Below the pieces are notes generated by a model that made no database searches, was not told where the DNA came from, and was given only the letters and a program-made list of their open reading frames with translations. Shown piece after piece: positions 8,066-16,770 of a DNA stretch of 64,000 nucleotides. Origin of the DNA: Phytobacter diazotrophicus (GTDB taxonomy: Bacteria; Pseudomonadota; Gammaproteobacteria; Enterobacterales; Enterobacteriaceae); NCBI GenBank assembly GCA_004346725.1, contig SMDE01000005.1, positions 186,001 through 250,000 of the forward strand, read 5' to 3'. The position numbers and the translations under genes are program-made. Position 1 is the first letter of the stretch, and each line of letters opens with the position of its first letter.

Positions 8066-8839
8066 TCACAACACCTTCGATAAAAACTGCCTTGTCCTTG
8101 GATGCTGCGGATGGTTGAGCACCGTGTCGCTGTCGCCCTGCTCCACAATTTTGCCATCTACCATAAACACCACCTGATCCGCGACTTCGCGGGCAAAACC
8201 GATCTCGTGCGTAACCACCACCAGGGTTGTACCGGAACGGGCCAGCTTTTTGATGACATCCAGCACTTCGCCAACCAGTTCCGGATCCAGCGCAGAGGTG
8301 GGTTCATCGAATAGCATTACCCGTGGGCGCAGCGCCAGCGCGCGGGCAATGGCAATACGCTGCTGCTGCCCACCGGAAAGATGGCGTGACCAGGCATCCG
8401 CTTTATTGCGCAGCCCTACCACATCGAGCAACTGATACGCCTGCTCAATGGCCTCTTTGCGACTGAGCCGCTGATGGGCTATCGGCGCTTCAATCAGGTT
8501 TTCCAGTACCGTGAGGTGCGGGAACAGATTGAAGTTCTGAAACACATAGCCCACGTTTACCCGCTGGCGCAGGATCTCGCGCTCTTTCAGTTCATAGAGC
8601 TTATCCCCTTTGCGGCGATAGCCAATATAGTCGCCATCAATCTGAATAAAGCCTTCATCGACACGCTCCAGATGATTAATGGTGCGCAAAAGCGTCGATT
8701 TGCCGGAGCCGGAAGGTCCGAGAATCACGGTCACGGTGCCTGGCGGGATCTCAAGCGACACATCATCCAGCGCCTTATGACGACCAAAATATTTGCTGAC
8801 CCCGGTAATCGAAATATGACCATTAAGAGAGGCTGGCAT
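8066..8839 (-). CDS. Amino-acid ABC transporter ATP-binding protein
   Basis: A 257-residue ATPase of the polar amino acid (HisP/GlnQ) class. Walker A GPSGSGKST is at 41-49; the signature LSGGQQQR, Walker B VMLFDEPTSALD and the switch histidine in VVTHE all follow in order, so it should be active. The ATG at 8837-8839 matches the family N-terminus and overlaps the permease gene by 17 bp; a longer frame to 8941 runs inside the permease and is rejected. It is the last gene of the operon that supplies the two monooxygenases and the amidohydrolase, and should energise import of the substrate. Confidence 0.9.
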   Translation of the reverse strand: MPASLNGHISITGVSKYFGRHKALDDVSLEIPPGTVTVILGPSGSGKSTLLRTINHLERVDEGFIQIDGDYIGYRRKGDKLYELKEREILRQRVNVGYVFQNFNLFPHLTVLENLIEAPIAHQRLSRKEAIEQAYQLLDVVGLRNKADAWSRHLSGGQQQRIAIARALALRPRVMLFDEPTSALDPELVGEVLDVIKKLARSGTTLVVVTHEIGFAREVADQVVFMVDGKIVEQGDSDTVLNHPQHPRTRQFLSKVL

Positions 8840-9746
8840 GAATCGGCTCCTGTGGTTGCGCGACACGGGCAGGTGTCGTAGCCCGCACCCGGCGGGAATT
8901 GACGGCGGAGCGACGTTCGCTGCGCGCCAGCCAGCGTTCAACCAGATGCTGAATCACCGACAGCACGCTGGTGATCACCAGATACCACACGGCACCCACC
9001 ATCAGTAACGGGATCACCTCCTGGGTGCGGTTGTAGATCATCTGAATGGTGTAGAACAGCTCCGGCATCGCCAGCACATAGACCATCGCCGTTCCCTTAG
9101 CGAGGCTGATAATTTCATTAAAACCGGACGGCAAAATGGTCCGCAGCGCCTGCGGCAGAATAATGCGTAGGGTGCGTCGCCAGGCAGGAAGCCCTAATGC
9201 GGCGGCGGCCTCATACTGCCCGTGATCGACCCCTAAAAAACCACCACGAATGATTTCCGCCGTATAGGCGCTTTGCACCAGCGTCAGGCCAACCACCGCC
9301 GTGGAAAATTGCCCCAGCACATTCACCGTTTCGTAGTGCGCCCAGCTCAGTTGCGTAAACGGAATGCCAATCGTCAGCGTGTCATAGAGATAAGAAAAGT
9401 TGTAGAGAATAATCAGTACCACAATCAGCGGCAGTGAACGAAACAGCCAGATATAGCTCCACGCCAGGCTGCTCAATAGCCAAGAGCTGGACAACCGCGC
9501 CAGCGCCAGCACGCCGCCAAAGATAACGCTTAATGCCGTACCGAGTAGCGTTAATAACAGCGTCTGACCCAGACCGTCCAGGATCACGGGATCAAAGAAC
9601 CAGCGGGCAAAAACGCGCCACTCCCAGCGTGGGTTAAAGGCGACGGACTGGACTACAATCGCCAGTACGATCAACGCGATAACAGCCCCGACGATCCGCA
9701 TTGGGTAGCGTGCCGGGACAACTTTGATAGACTCTGTCGTTTTCAT
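8823..9746 (-). CDS. Amino-acid ABC transporter permease (His/Glu/Gln/Arg family)
   Basis: A 307-residue inner-membrane permease of the HisM type, longer than usual because of an N-terminal extension with one membrane segment (residues about 17-35) and a large loop. The EAA loop, which couples to the ATPase, is visible as EAAAALGLPAWRRTLRIILPQALR. Only one permease gene is present, so the channel is probably a homodimer. It has a polar, basic C-terminal tail (SERRSAVNSRRVRATTPARV). It lies 9 bp downstream of the GNAT gene. Confidence 0.87.
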   Translation of the reverse strand: MKTTESIKVVPARYPMRIVGAVIALIVLAIVVQSVAFNPRWEWRVFARWFFDPVILDGLGQTLLLTLLGTALSVIFGGVLALARLSSSWLLSSLAWSYIWLFRSLPLIVVLIILYNFSYLYDTLTIGIPFTQLSWAHYETVNVLGQFSTAVVGLTLVQSAYTAEIIRGGFLGVDHGQYEAAAALGLPAWRRTLRIILPQALRTILPSGFNEIISLAKGTAMVYVLAMPELFYTIQMIYNRTQEVIPLLMVGAVWYLVITSVLSVIQHLVERWLARSERRSAVNSRRVRATTPARVAQPQEPIHASLS

Positions 9747-9755
9747 GTTTATCCC

Positions 9756-10265
9756 TCAGGCAGTTTTACTGAGCGTGTCGACCGCTAAGGTCTTGGTAAA
9801 CCGCAGGCGGCCATCGAACGGTGGCTGGCTGTACTCCTCCGGGTCGCGCGTCAGATCGAACTGCGCTTCATACCCCTGGCGAAGATAGAGCTGCACCGCT
9901 TCCGGCTGACGAAAGCCGGTGGTCAGAAAGATGCGGCTGTAGCCCGCCAGCACCGCGCGCCGTTCCAGTTCGGCCACCACTCTACTGGCCAGCCCCTGCT
10001 TGCGCAGGGTGTGTTGTGTCCAGATGCGTTTGATTTCCGCCGTGTGGGCATCTTTCGGTTTGTACGCGCCGGTGGCGATAATCGCCCCGTCACGCTCCAG
10101 CACAATAAATAGCCCCTGCGGCGGCAGATACCACTCCGTCAGTTCCACCTCGGCATCTTTAGAAAAATAATCGCCATAACGGGCGGCATATTCGCCAAAC
10201 AGACCGGCTATCACGGGCTGCAATTCCGGTGCGTCAGGGGAGATATCACGGAAACGTTCGCTCAT
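9756..10265 (-). CDS. GNAT-family N-acetyltransferase within the S-substituted cysteine operon
   Basis: A 169-residue GNAT. The acetyl-CoA-binding motif A is TAEIKRIWTQHTLRKQGLASRVVAELERRA, with the pyrophosphate-binding Q/R-x-x-G-x-A at QGLA. The ATG at 10263-10265 follows AAGGAGG and matches the family start. Family members of this type acetylate small amines or amino acids. Its place between the binding-protein and permease genes suggests that it acts on the imported compound; by analogy with SnaA/YtmI in Bacillus I infer N-acetylation of an S-modified cysteine. Confidence 0.82.
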   Translation of the reverse strand: MSERFRDISPDAPELQPVIAGLFGEYAARYGDYFSKDAEVELTEWYLPPQGLFIVLERDGAIIATGAYKPKDAHTAEIKRIWTQHTLRKQGLASRVVAELERRAVLAGYSRIFLTTGFRQPEAVQLYLRQGYEAQFDLTRDPEEYSQPPFDGRLRFTKTLAVDTLSKTA

Positions 10266-10275
10266 CTGCGCCTCC

Positions 10276-11208
10276 TTAGTCGCCCAATCCGGCGGGGTTG
10301 ATTTCTGAGGTCGGGATCTTCTCAACGCCCTCACCCCAGCGATTGAGCACTTTTTCGTAGTCGCCATTTTTAATGACGCCATTAAGCGCAATCTGTACCG
10401 GCTCCACCAGGCCGCTGCCTTTTTTCAGCGTGACCGCGATATGCGCCGCTTTCGGCCAGCCGCCGTCCACGCTGCCTACCAGACGGGTTTTATTGGTCAG
10501 CGCGGCTTTCCAGGCGCCAATCACATTCGGGCCAAAGAAGGCATCCGCACGACCGGACTGCAGTGCCAGCGTCTGGGCGGCATCATCTTTGGTGTAGACC
10601 GGGGTGAACGGTTTAAGCCCTTTCTTTTCGTTTTCCGCATTCCACGCCAGCAGAATGGCCTCCTGATTGGTGCCGGAGCCGACGATAATACGCAGCCCGG
10701 CGATGTCCTCTGCCTTCTCAATGGCTTTGATCGGGCTACTGGATTTCACGTAAAAGCCGAGGGAATCTTTGCGGTAGGTGGCGAAATCAAACTTCTCTTT
10801 GCGCGCTTTGGTGACAGTGATATTGCTGATTGCCGCATCATATTTGCCGGAGGTGACCCCGAGCGGCCAGTCCTCCCAGGAGGTCGGCACCACGTTCAGT
10901 TCCAGACCGAGGCTGTCGGCAACCAGACGGGCGATATCTACCTCACTGCCGAGCAGGGTTTTGTTGTCATCAGAAAAGACCGTCAGCGGCGGCGAGTTAA
11001 GGGCGGCCACCGCCACCGTAAATTTTCCCGGTACCGCCAGATGATAATCTTTCGGCAAGCGGGCCACCGCGTCGGCATTGCGCGGCGTGTTAATGGGCGT
11101 TTTGTTAGCTTCAAGGCTAACGCCGGTGCCGTTAATCGTGACGTCATTGGCCCAGACCAGCGGCGCGAACGCCAGTGTCACTGCGAGGAGGAGCGATGAT
11201 TTCTGCAT
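10276..11208 (-). CDS. Periplasmic amino-acid-binding protein (ABC transporter, SBP_bac_3)
   Basis: A 310-residue exported binding protein. A Sec signal peptide is clear (MQKSSLLLAVTLAFAPLVWA, cleavage after WA). The mature part contains the family pattern EVDIARLVADSLGLELNVVPTSWEDWPLGVTSGKYDAAISNITVT followed by KEKFDFATY, which is how amino-acid-binding proteins of family 3 contact the alpha-amino and carboxyl groups. It should deliver the substrate to the permease two genes downstream. The substrate is inferred from the operon only. Confidence 0.9.
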   Translation of the reverse strand: MQKSSLLLAVTLAFAPLVWANDVTINGTGVSLEANKTPINTPRNADAVARLPKDYHLAVPGKFTVAVAALNSPPLTVFSDDNKTLLGSEVDIARLVADSLGLELNVVPTSWEDWPLGVTSGKYDAAISNITVTKARKEKFDFATYRKDSLGFYVKSSSPIKAIEKAEDIAGLRIIVGSGTNQEAILLAWNAENEKKGLKPFTPVYTKDDAAQTLALQSGRADAFFGPNVIGAWKAALTNKTRLVGSVDGGWPKAAHIAVTLKKGSGLVEPVQIALNGVIKNGDYEKVLNRWGEGVEKIPTSEINPAGLGD

Positions 11209-11220
11209 AGCGTATTCTCT

Positions 11221-12537
11221 TTATTGTTTTGTGAATTGATTCGCAGGTTGTTGTAAACCAAGACTTTCGCGCAGGGTCGTGCCGGGATAGGCCTTACGGA
11301 ACAGACCGCGAGCCTGCAAAATCGGCACCACGGTGTCGACAAAGCGTGGGAAAGTATCCGGCGTACCGCCCTGGATGATAAAACCGTCGGCTGCCCGCTC
11401 GTCGAACCACTGTTGCAGGCCGTCTGCCACCTGCTCCGGGGTGCCGGAAAAACGCGGGCGCGGTGAGGCCGCCTCCAGCGCCACCTGACGCAACGTTAAG
11501 TGGCGCTCACGGGCATGACGTTTGATTTCATCGGTGGTACTGCGAAAACTGTTTTGCCCCAGAGTGCCAATGTCCGGGAAAGGTTCATCCAGCGGGTACT
11601 GACTAAAATCATGGTGTTCGAAATAACGGCCAAGGTAATTGAGCGCATCCTGAATGGAGACCAGCGCTGCGGTGGTCTGATATTGCTGCTCAACGTCCTG
11701 CGCATTATCACCGACAATCACGCTGACGCCCTGGAAGATATGTAATTCATCTTCGCGACGGCCATTATTAATCAGTTGCGCTTTGACATCGCGATAAAAA
11801 TGTTTGGCCTCGTCGATCGTCTCGTGGTGGGTGAAAATCGCATCAGCGTGTCGTGCCGCTAATTTCTTGCCATCATCAGATGCGCCCGCCTGAAATATAA
11901 TGGGTCGTCCTTGTGGCGTGCGGCCAATATTCAGTGGCCCGGCGACCTGGAAAAAATCGCCACGATGATTAAGCGTATGCAGTTTTTGCGGGTCAAAGAA
12001 TTGCCCTGTCGCTTTATCGCGAATAAAAGCATCCTCTTCCCAGGAGTCCCAAAGTCCTTTCACCACGTCCAGATATTCATCGGCGATGCGATAACGCAGC
12101 GCATGTTCCGGGTGCTGGTGGCGAGAAAAGTTTTTTGCCGAGCCCTCCAGCGGCGAGGTGACGACATTCCAGCCCGCGCGCCCGTTGCTTAAATGGTCGA
12201 GGCTGGCAAACTGACGCGCCACGGTAAATGGTTCGCTATAGGAGGTCGATAACGTGCCAACCAGCCCTAAATGGCGGGTGACGCTCGCCAGTGCCGATAA
12301 TACGGTGATGGGTTCAAAACGGTTTAGAAAATGGGGAATGGATTTTTCATTAATATATAAACCATCGGCGACAAATAAAAAATCGAGTTTTCCCTCTTCG
12401 GCTTTTAATGCCGTTTCCTGAACAAAAGCAAAATTAATACTGGCGTCGGCTTTGGCTGCCGGGTGTCGCCACGCGGACATATTTCCGGATGCGCCATGCA
12501 ATATGGTGCCCAGGCGCAGTTGACGAGCTTGTGACAT
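11221..12537 (-). CDS. FMN-dependent monooxygenase of the NtaA/SnaA/DszA family
   Basis: A 438-residue bacterial-luciferase-fold monooxygenase. The family pattern is well preserved: N-terminal [22 protein letters not shown], the flavin region [12 protein letters not shown], and [13 protein letters not shown]. Members oxidise N- or S-containing compounds with FMNH2 and oxygen, for example nitrilotriacetate or dibenzothiophene sulfone; Bacillus CmoJ/YtnJ belongs here. It needs a flavin reductase supplied in trans, since none is in the operon. It lies between the amidohydrolase and the binding-protein gene, with 12-63 bp spacers. Confidence 0.88.
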   Translation of the reverse strand: MSQARQLRLGTILHGASGNMSAWRHPAAKADASINFAFVQETALKAEEGKLDFLFVADGLYINEKSIPHFLNRFEPITVLSALASVTRHLGLVGTLSTSYSEPFTVARQFASLDHLSNGRAGWNVVTSPLEGSAKNFSRHQHPEHALRYRIADEYLDVVKGLWDSWEEDAFIRDKATGQFFDPQKLHTLNHRGDFFQVAGPLNIGRTPQGRPIIFQAGASDDGKKLAARHADAIFTHHETIDEAKHFYRDVKAQLINNGRREDELHIFQGVSVIVGDNAQDVEQQYQTTAALVSIQDALNYLGRYFEHHDFSQYPLDEPFPDIGTLGQNSFRSTTDEIKRHARERHLTLRQVALEAASPRPRFSGTPEQVADGLQQWFDERAADGFIIQGGTPDTFPRFVDTVVPILQARGLFRKAYPGTTLRESLGLQQPANQFTKQ

Positions 12538-12600
12538 AATCCATCCTCATTTTCAGGCAACAGGTTCCCCGGAGCTGTCGCCCCAGGTTGTTTTATTCCG

Positions 12601-13722
12601 TTATGGCTGGAGTAAGGCTTTTTCAGCCAGCAACGCGAAATAGCGCGCGGCGTCTTCAATTAATGCTTCATCAGGATTAAACGACGGATGGTGCAAACCA
12701 TATTCACTGGCGCTGCCAATACTGATAAACGCACCGGGAATATGTTCGAGATAGACGGCAAAATCTTCCCCGCCCATATGCAACTGTGCGACCTGCGTGT
12801 CATAGCCGTGCCAGTCCGCAACGTCGCGGGTAAAGGCGGCCCAGCGTTCATCGTTAACCAGCGCCGATGGGCCTTCGAACCAGCGCACGGTGATCTCTGC
12901 ATCAAAGGCGCGGGAAAGTCCGGCAGCGATATCATTGACGCGCACCTTCACTTTTTCACGCACCTCACTGCGGTGGGTACGCAGCGTGCCTTCCAGTTCG
13001 ACCTGCTCCGGCAGCACATTCCAGGTATTACCGCCCTGCATCCGTGTAACACTCAATACCACCGAATCCAGGGTATCCACATTCCGGCTGGCGATGGTTT
13101 GTAGCGCGACCACAAGCTGGCTGGCGAGCAGGATGGCGTCATTACCTTCATGGGGACGCGCGGCGTGCGCCCCTTTACCGCCAACCTGCACGACAAAGCG
13201 GTCAACGTTGGCATAAAACGGGCCGCCGCGCGTGGCGAACGTGCCCACGGGCAGGCCAGGCTCATTGTGCATGCCAAAAATAGCGCTGACACCGTTTAGC
13301 AAGCCTGCCTGAATGAGCCGCTTTGCGCCGCCGAAATTCTCTTCCGCAGGCTGGAAGATCAGCCGCACGCGTCCCGGTAAAGCGGATTCTTTCTCTTTTA
13401 GCAACAGTGCCGCGCCGAGCATGACACTGGTATGGATGTCGTGGCCGCAGGCATGCATCACCCCTTTATTGCGCGAGGCATAAGGCACGTCGACCGCCTC
13501 TTCAATCGGTAATGCATCAATGTCCGCGCGCAGAGCAATCACCTTGTCGCCACTACCCACCTCCGCGACCACGCCCGTAGGCAAGGTGGTGGGGACTAAG
13601 CGCAGCCCGGCATTTTCCAGCCAGTGGCTAACCCGGCGGCTGGTTTCAAACTCCTGTAAAGACAGTTCCGGGTACTGATGCAGCTCACGTCGCCAGTCAA
13701 TCAGTTGTTGAGCAAAACTCAT
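12601..13722 (-). CDS. M20-family amidohydrolase / N-acyl-amino-acid deacetylase
   Basis: A 373-residue metallo-amidohydrolase of the M20D group (hippurate hydrolase, N-acetyl-L-cysteine deacetylase SndA). Metal and catalytic motifs are in order: ALRADIDALP near residue 65, MHACGHDIHTSVMLG near 90-104, QPAEENFGGA, MHNEPG, and GGEDFAVYLE near the C-terminus. The start overlaps the stop of the upstream monooxygenase by four bases (ATGA), so the two are translationally coupled. In the proposed route it would remove the N-acetyl group from the oxidised or cleaved product to release a free amino acid. Confidence 0.88.
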   Translation of the reverse strand: MSFAQQLIDWRRELHQYPELSLQEFETSRRVSHWLENAGLRLVPTTLPTGVVAEVGSGDKVIALRADIDALPIEEAVDVPYASRNKGVMHACGHDIHTSVMLGAALLLKEKESALPGRVRLIFQPAEENFGGAKRLIQAGLLNGVSAIFGMHNEPGLPVGTFATRGGPFYANVDRFVVQVGGKGAHAARPHEGNDAILLASQLVVALQTIASRNVDTLDSVVLSVTRMQGGNTWNVLPEQVELEGTLRTHRSEVREKVKVRVNDIAAGLSRAFDAEITVRWFEGPSALVNDERWAAFTRDVADWHGYDTQVAQLHMGGEDFAVYLEHIPGAFISIGSASEYGLHHPSFNPDEALIEDAARYFALLAEKALLQP

Positions 13723-14735
13723 TGCGCCACCTCCTGGATAACCGTGCTCTGCCGCCAGGATTCACTCAGCAGGCGCAATGAAGTGATACGCGCATTGGGG
13801 TCAACCAACGGGTTATCAAGAATGAACTCATCCACGCCAAACTCCGCTGCCAGCGCATCCAGCCCGGCCAGCACAGTTTCTGCGGTGCCTTTAATCAGCG
13901 ACGGTTCCCGGCGGAAAATTCGTACCGCCGGGCTTCCGGCCTGACGTGCGAAAGCCTGAGCCTGGGCTTCGCTGGCAACGCTGACCCGTTGACCGTTTTC
14001 CAGTTCAACACCCCAAATCTCCACCTGCTGCGCCAGCCGTTCGGCATCGTTTTGCGTGTCGGCAACAATCACCTGCACGGCGACAATCAGGTCGCGCTGG
14101 CTCAGCGCTCGCCACTGCGTTACAACGTCACGTAGCAATGTTCTGTCGCCATTGAGATGGGCCGCAAAAACGAAATTCCAGTCGAGTTTCGCCGCCAGTT
14201 TCGCGCTCTCAAGGCTCGCGCCGAGCAGAAACCCCTGCGCACGTTCTGTGGGAAGCGGTGTGGCGGCCAGAGATTCCGCATCGGCAGTAGCCTGCTTCGC
14301 GTTAAGCCAGTTATCCAGCTCACCGAGTTGGTCGGCAAAGCTCCCCTTATCTTCCGGATGCAATCCTCGCTGTAATGCGCGCGTGGACAGAGGCAGTCCG
14401 CCTGGCGCTTTACCGATACCGATATCGATACGGCCAGGAGCCAGAGAAGCCAGCACGTTGAAGTTTTCCGCGACTTTATAAGGGCTGTAGTGTTGCAACA
14501 TGACGCCGCCGGAGCCGATGCGGATCCGCTGCGTTTGTCCGGCAATCCAGGCGATAAGCAGTTCAGGGGATGGGCTGGCGAGTTGGGACGTATTGTGATG
14601 TTCCGCAATCCAGAAGCGGTGAAAACCGCCTCTTTCTGCCTGTTGCGCCAGTTGTAACGTACGGTTCAGCGCATCCTGTGCGGTTTCATTTTCCGCAATC
14701 GGGCTTTTATCCAGCAAACTCAGACGATAAGACAT
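13719..14735 (-). CDS. Luciferase-like FMN monooxygenase (LLM class, YtmO/CmoO-like), first gene of the operon
   Basis: A 338-residue luciferase-like flavin protein of the group often annotated MsnO8-type. It begins MSYRLSLLDKSPI and carries FHRFWIAEHHNTSQLASPSPELLIAWIAG and RIRIGSGGVMLQHYSPYKVAENF, the usual flavin-pocket segments. The ATG at 14733-14735 gives the standard family N-terminus; an ATG at 14766-14768 in the same frame lacks family similarity. Neither has a strong ribosome binding site. Bacillus operons for S-modified cysteine breakdown also hold one enzyme of this class (YtmO) and one of the NtaA class (YtnJ). Confidence 0.82.
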   Translation of the reverse strand: MSYRLSLLDKSPIAENETAQDALNRTLQLAQQAERGGFHRFWIAEHHNTSQLASPSPELLIAWIAGQTQRIRIGSGGVMLQHYSPYKVAENFNVLASLAPGRIDIGIGKAPGGLPLSTRALQRGLHPEDKGSFADQLGELDNWLNAKQATADAESLAATPLPTERAQGFLLGASLESAKLAAKLDWNFVFAAHLNGDRTLLRDVVTQWRALSQRDLIVAVQVIVADTQNDAERLAQQVEIWGVELENGQRVSVASEAQAQAFARQAGSPAVRIFRREPSLIKGTAETVLAGLDALAAEFGVDEFILDNPLVDPNARITSLRLLSESWRQSTVIQEVAQ

Positions 14736-15212
14736 GCAGCACGCTCTTATTGGGTAACATGTCTGCATTATTGGAATGGGCTTACGGCCTTGTGAAACAA
14801 TTAATTTACATTAAATAAGCAAAAAATTTGCAAAGTAGCCCCCGCAGAGGGACGGTAGTCATTATTTGCGCTTATGAATAAGGCCGCATTCCCCTGTGCC
14901 GTGCAACCTCGCCGACATCGTCTTTCCTTTTGCATGCTTAGTCATTTCTGCCGTCTTTTTCGCCATATTGAATCAGTTAAACTGTCAAGTAACACTTACG
15001 TCACAAATTCAACTCATACCCATCGTTTTTTCGTCTGGTATGTTTTGCGTCGCCAAAAAAATGCAGGTAGGATGCTGCGCCATGTTGTGTCTTATTCATA
15101 CGTAGAATGATTGAAAAGACAGAACGCTTTCCCAACAGAGCAAACGATTGTCTTGCTGCTCTGTGGGGTCGAGGAAGTTCCAAAAGATTCAGACAGGTCA
15201 ACGGGTAACGCA
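14736..15212. other. Divergent control region between the monooxygenase operon and ansP
   Basis: About 480 bp with promoters for both directions. On the plus strand TTTGCG (15044-15049), 18 bp, and TAGGAT preceded by an AGG could be an ansP promoter. On the minus strand the AT-rich block 14800-14830 could hold the operon promoter. Sulfur regulators (CysB or Cbl) would be natural candidates, but their sites are too loose to call by eye. Short ORFs here (14874-15110) look non-coding. Confidence 0.4.
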
Positions 15213-16709
15213 ATGAAAACAACCAACAACAACGCGGCGGAGCATCAGGCCGCGAAACGACGCTGGTTAAACTCTCACGAAGAGGGTTATAACAAAGCGA
15301 TGGGCAACCGCCACGTACAGATGATCGCTATCGGCGGCGCAATCGGAACGGGGTTATTCTTAGGCGCCGGAGCGCGTCTGCAGATGGCGGGGCCATCACT
15401 GGCGATCGTTTATCTGGTTTGTGGTCTTTTCTCTTTCTTCATCTTACGTGCGCTGGGTGAGCTGGTATTACACCGCCCTTCCAGCGGCAGTTTTGTCTCG
15501 TATGCCCGTGAATTTATGGGTGAAAAAGCGGCCTATGTCGCCGGTTGGATGTATTTCGTAAACTGGGCGATGACCGGCATCGTGGATATCACCGCCGTTG
15601 CGTTATATATGCATTATTGGGGTGCGTTTGGCGATGTACCGCAGTGGGTATTTGCCCTTGGTGCGCTTGCCATCGTCGGGACCATGAATATGATCGGTGT
15701 GAAGTGGTTCGCTGAAATGGAATTCTGGTTCGCGCTGGTCAAAGTACTGGCCATTGTCGCTTTCCTGGTTGTCGGGACTATCGTCCTGGGATCCGGTAAA
15801 CCGCTGGACGGCAACGCGACGGGTTTCCATCTGATCACCGATAATGGCGGCTTCTTCCCCCACGGTCTGCTCCCTGCGCTGGTTCTGATCCAGGGTGTGG
15901 TCTTCGCCTTTGCTTCTATCGAGTTTGTCGGTACCGCAGCCGGTGAATGTAAAGACCCGGAAAAAACCGTACCGAAAGCGATCAATAGCGTTATCTGGCG
16001 TATCGGCCTGTTCTACGTTGGTTCCGTGGTGCTGCTGGTTCTGTTGCTGCCGTGGATGGCGTATCAGCCGGGGCAGAGTCCGTTTGTGACGTTCTTCTCC
16101 AAACTGGGCGTACCGTACATGGGCGACGTGATGAATATCGTGGTCCTGACCGCTGCGCTGTCGAGCCTGAACTCCGGTTTGTACTGCACGGGGCGTATCC
16201 TGCGTTCCATGTCGATGGGGGGTTCCGCGCCTAAGTTCATGTCCAAAATGAACAAACAGCACGTACCGTACGCGGGGATCCTCGCGACCCTGGCGGTCTA
16301 CGTTGTGGGCGTGTTCCTGAACTATCTGGTTCCGGCACAGGTGTTTGAAATCGTTCTTAACCAGGCGTCTGTGGGCATTATCGCGTCGTGGGGCTTTATC
16401 GTGCTCTGCCAGATGCGTCTGCGCAAAGCCATCAAACAAGGTAAAGCGGCGGAAGTCAGCTTTAAAATGCCTGGGGCACCGTTCACCTCCTGGTTAACGC
16501 TGATGTTCCTCTTCTCTGTGCTGGTTCTGATGGCGTTTGACTACCCGAACGGCACCCTGACCATCGGTTGTCTCCCACTGCTGATTGTGCTGCTGGTGAT
16601 TGGCTGGTTCGGTGTGCGTAAACGCGTAGCGGAAATTCACAGCACCGCGCCGGTCGTGGCTGACGCTACCGCTGCACCCACTGAGCTTGTAGAAGAAACC
16701 GCGAAATAA
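15213..16709 (+). CDS. ansP: L-asparagine permease AnsP
   Basis: A 498-residue inner-membrane amino acid/proton symporter of the amino acid transporter (APC) family, the length of E. coli and Salmonella AnsP. The first membrane segment has the family helix break, MIAIGGAIGTGLFLGAG, and a second conserved block is EFVGTAAGECKDPEKTVPKAINSVIWRI. About twelve membrane segments are predicted. I chose the ATG at 15213, which gives the known N-terminus (MKTTNNNAAEHQAAKRRWL); the frame extends up to 15111 but without support. Convergent with yncE across a shared terminator. Confidence 0.93.
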   Translation: MKTTNNNAAEHQAAKRRWLNSHEEGYNKAMGNRHVQMIAIGGAIGTGLFLGAGARLQMAGPSLAIVYLVCGLFSFFILRALGELVLHRPSSGSFVSYAREFMGEKAAYVAGWMYFVNWAMTGIVDITAVALYMHYWGAFGDVPQWVFALGALAIVGTMNMIGVKWFAEMEFWFALVKVLAIVAFLVVGTIVLGSGKPLDGNATGFHLITDNGGFFPHGLLPALVLIQGVVFAFASIEFVGTAAGECKDPEKTVPKAINSVIWRIGLFYVGSVVLLVLLLPWMAYQPGQSPFVTFFSKLGVPYMGDVMNIVVLTAALSSLNSGLYCTGRILRSMSMGGSAPKFMSKMNKQHVPYAGILATLAVYVVGVFLNYLVPAQVFEIVLNQASVGIIASWGFIVLCQMRLRKAIKQGKAAEVSFKMPGAPFTSWLTLMFLFSVLVLMAFDYPNGTLTIGCLPLLIVLLVIGWFGVRKRVAEIHSTAPVVADATAAPTELVEETAK

Positions 16710-16726
16710 TCTGACGTGTAAAAATA

Positions 16727-16762
16727 AAAGCCAGCCAGGTATGCCACCGGCTGGCTTTTTTT
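16727..16762. terminator. Bidirectional terminator between ansP and yncE
   Basis: AAAAGCCAGCC (16727-16737) pairs with GGCTGGCTTTT (16749-16759) around a 11-base loop, with a run of T on the plus strand and a run of T (AAAA here) on the minus strand. It serves both convergent genes. Confidence 0.88.
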
Positions 16763-16770
16763 ATGCGTGC

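Noticed and set aside
14874-15110. 78-residue ORF upstream of ansP
   Set aside because: Two overlapping frames of similar length, no RBS, no protein-like composition; better explained as untranslated leader DNA.
15603-16439. 278-residue minus-strand frame inside ansP
   Set aside because: His/Arg/Gln-rich shadow typical of antisense to a membrane protein; ansP is unambiguous.
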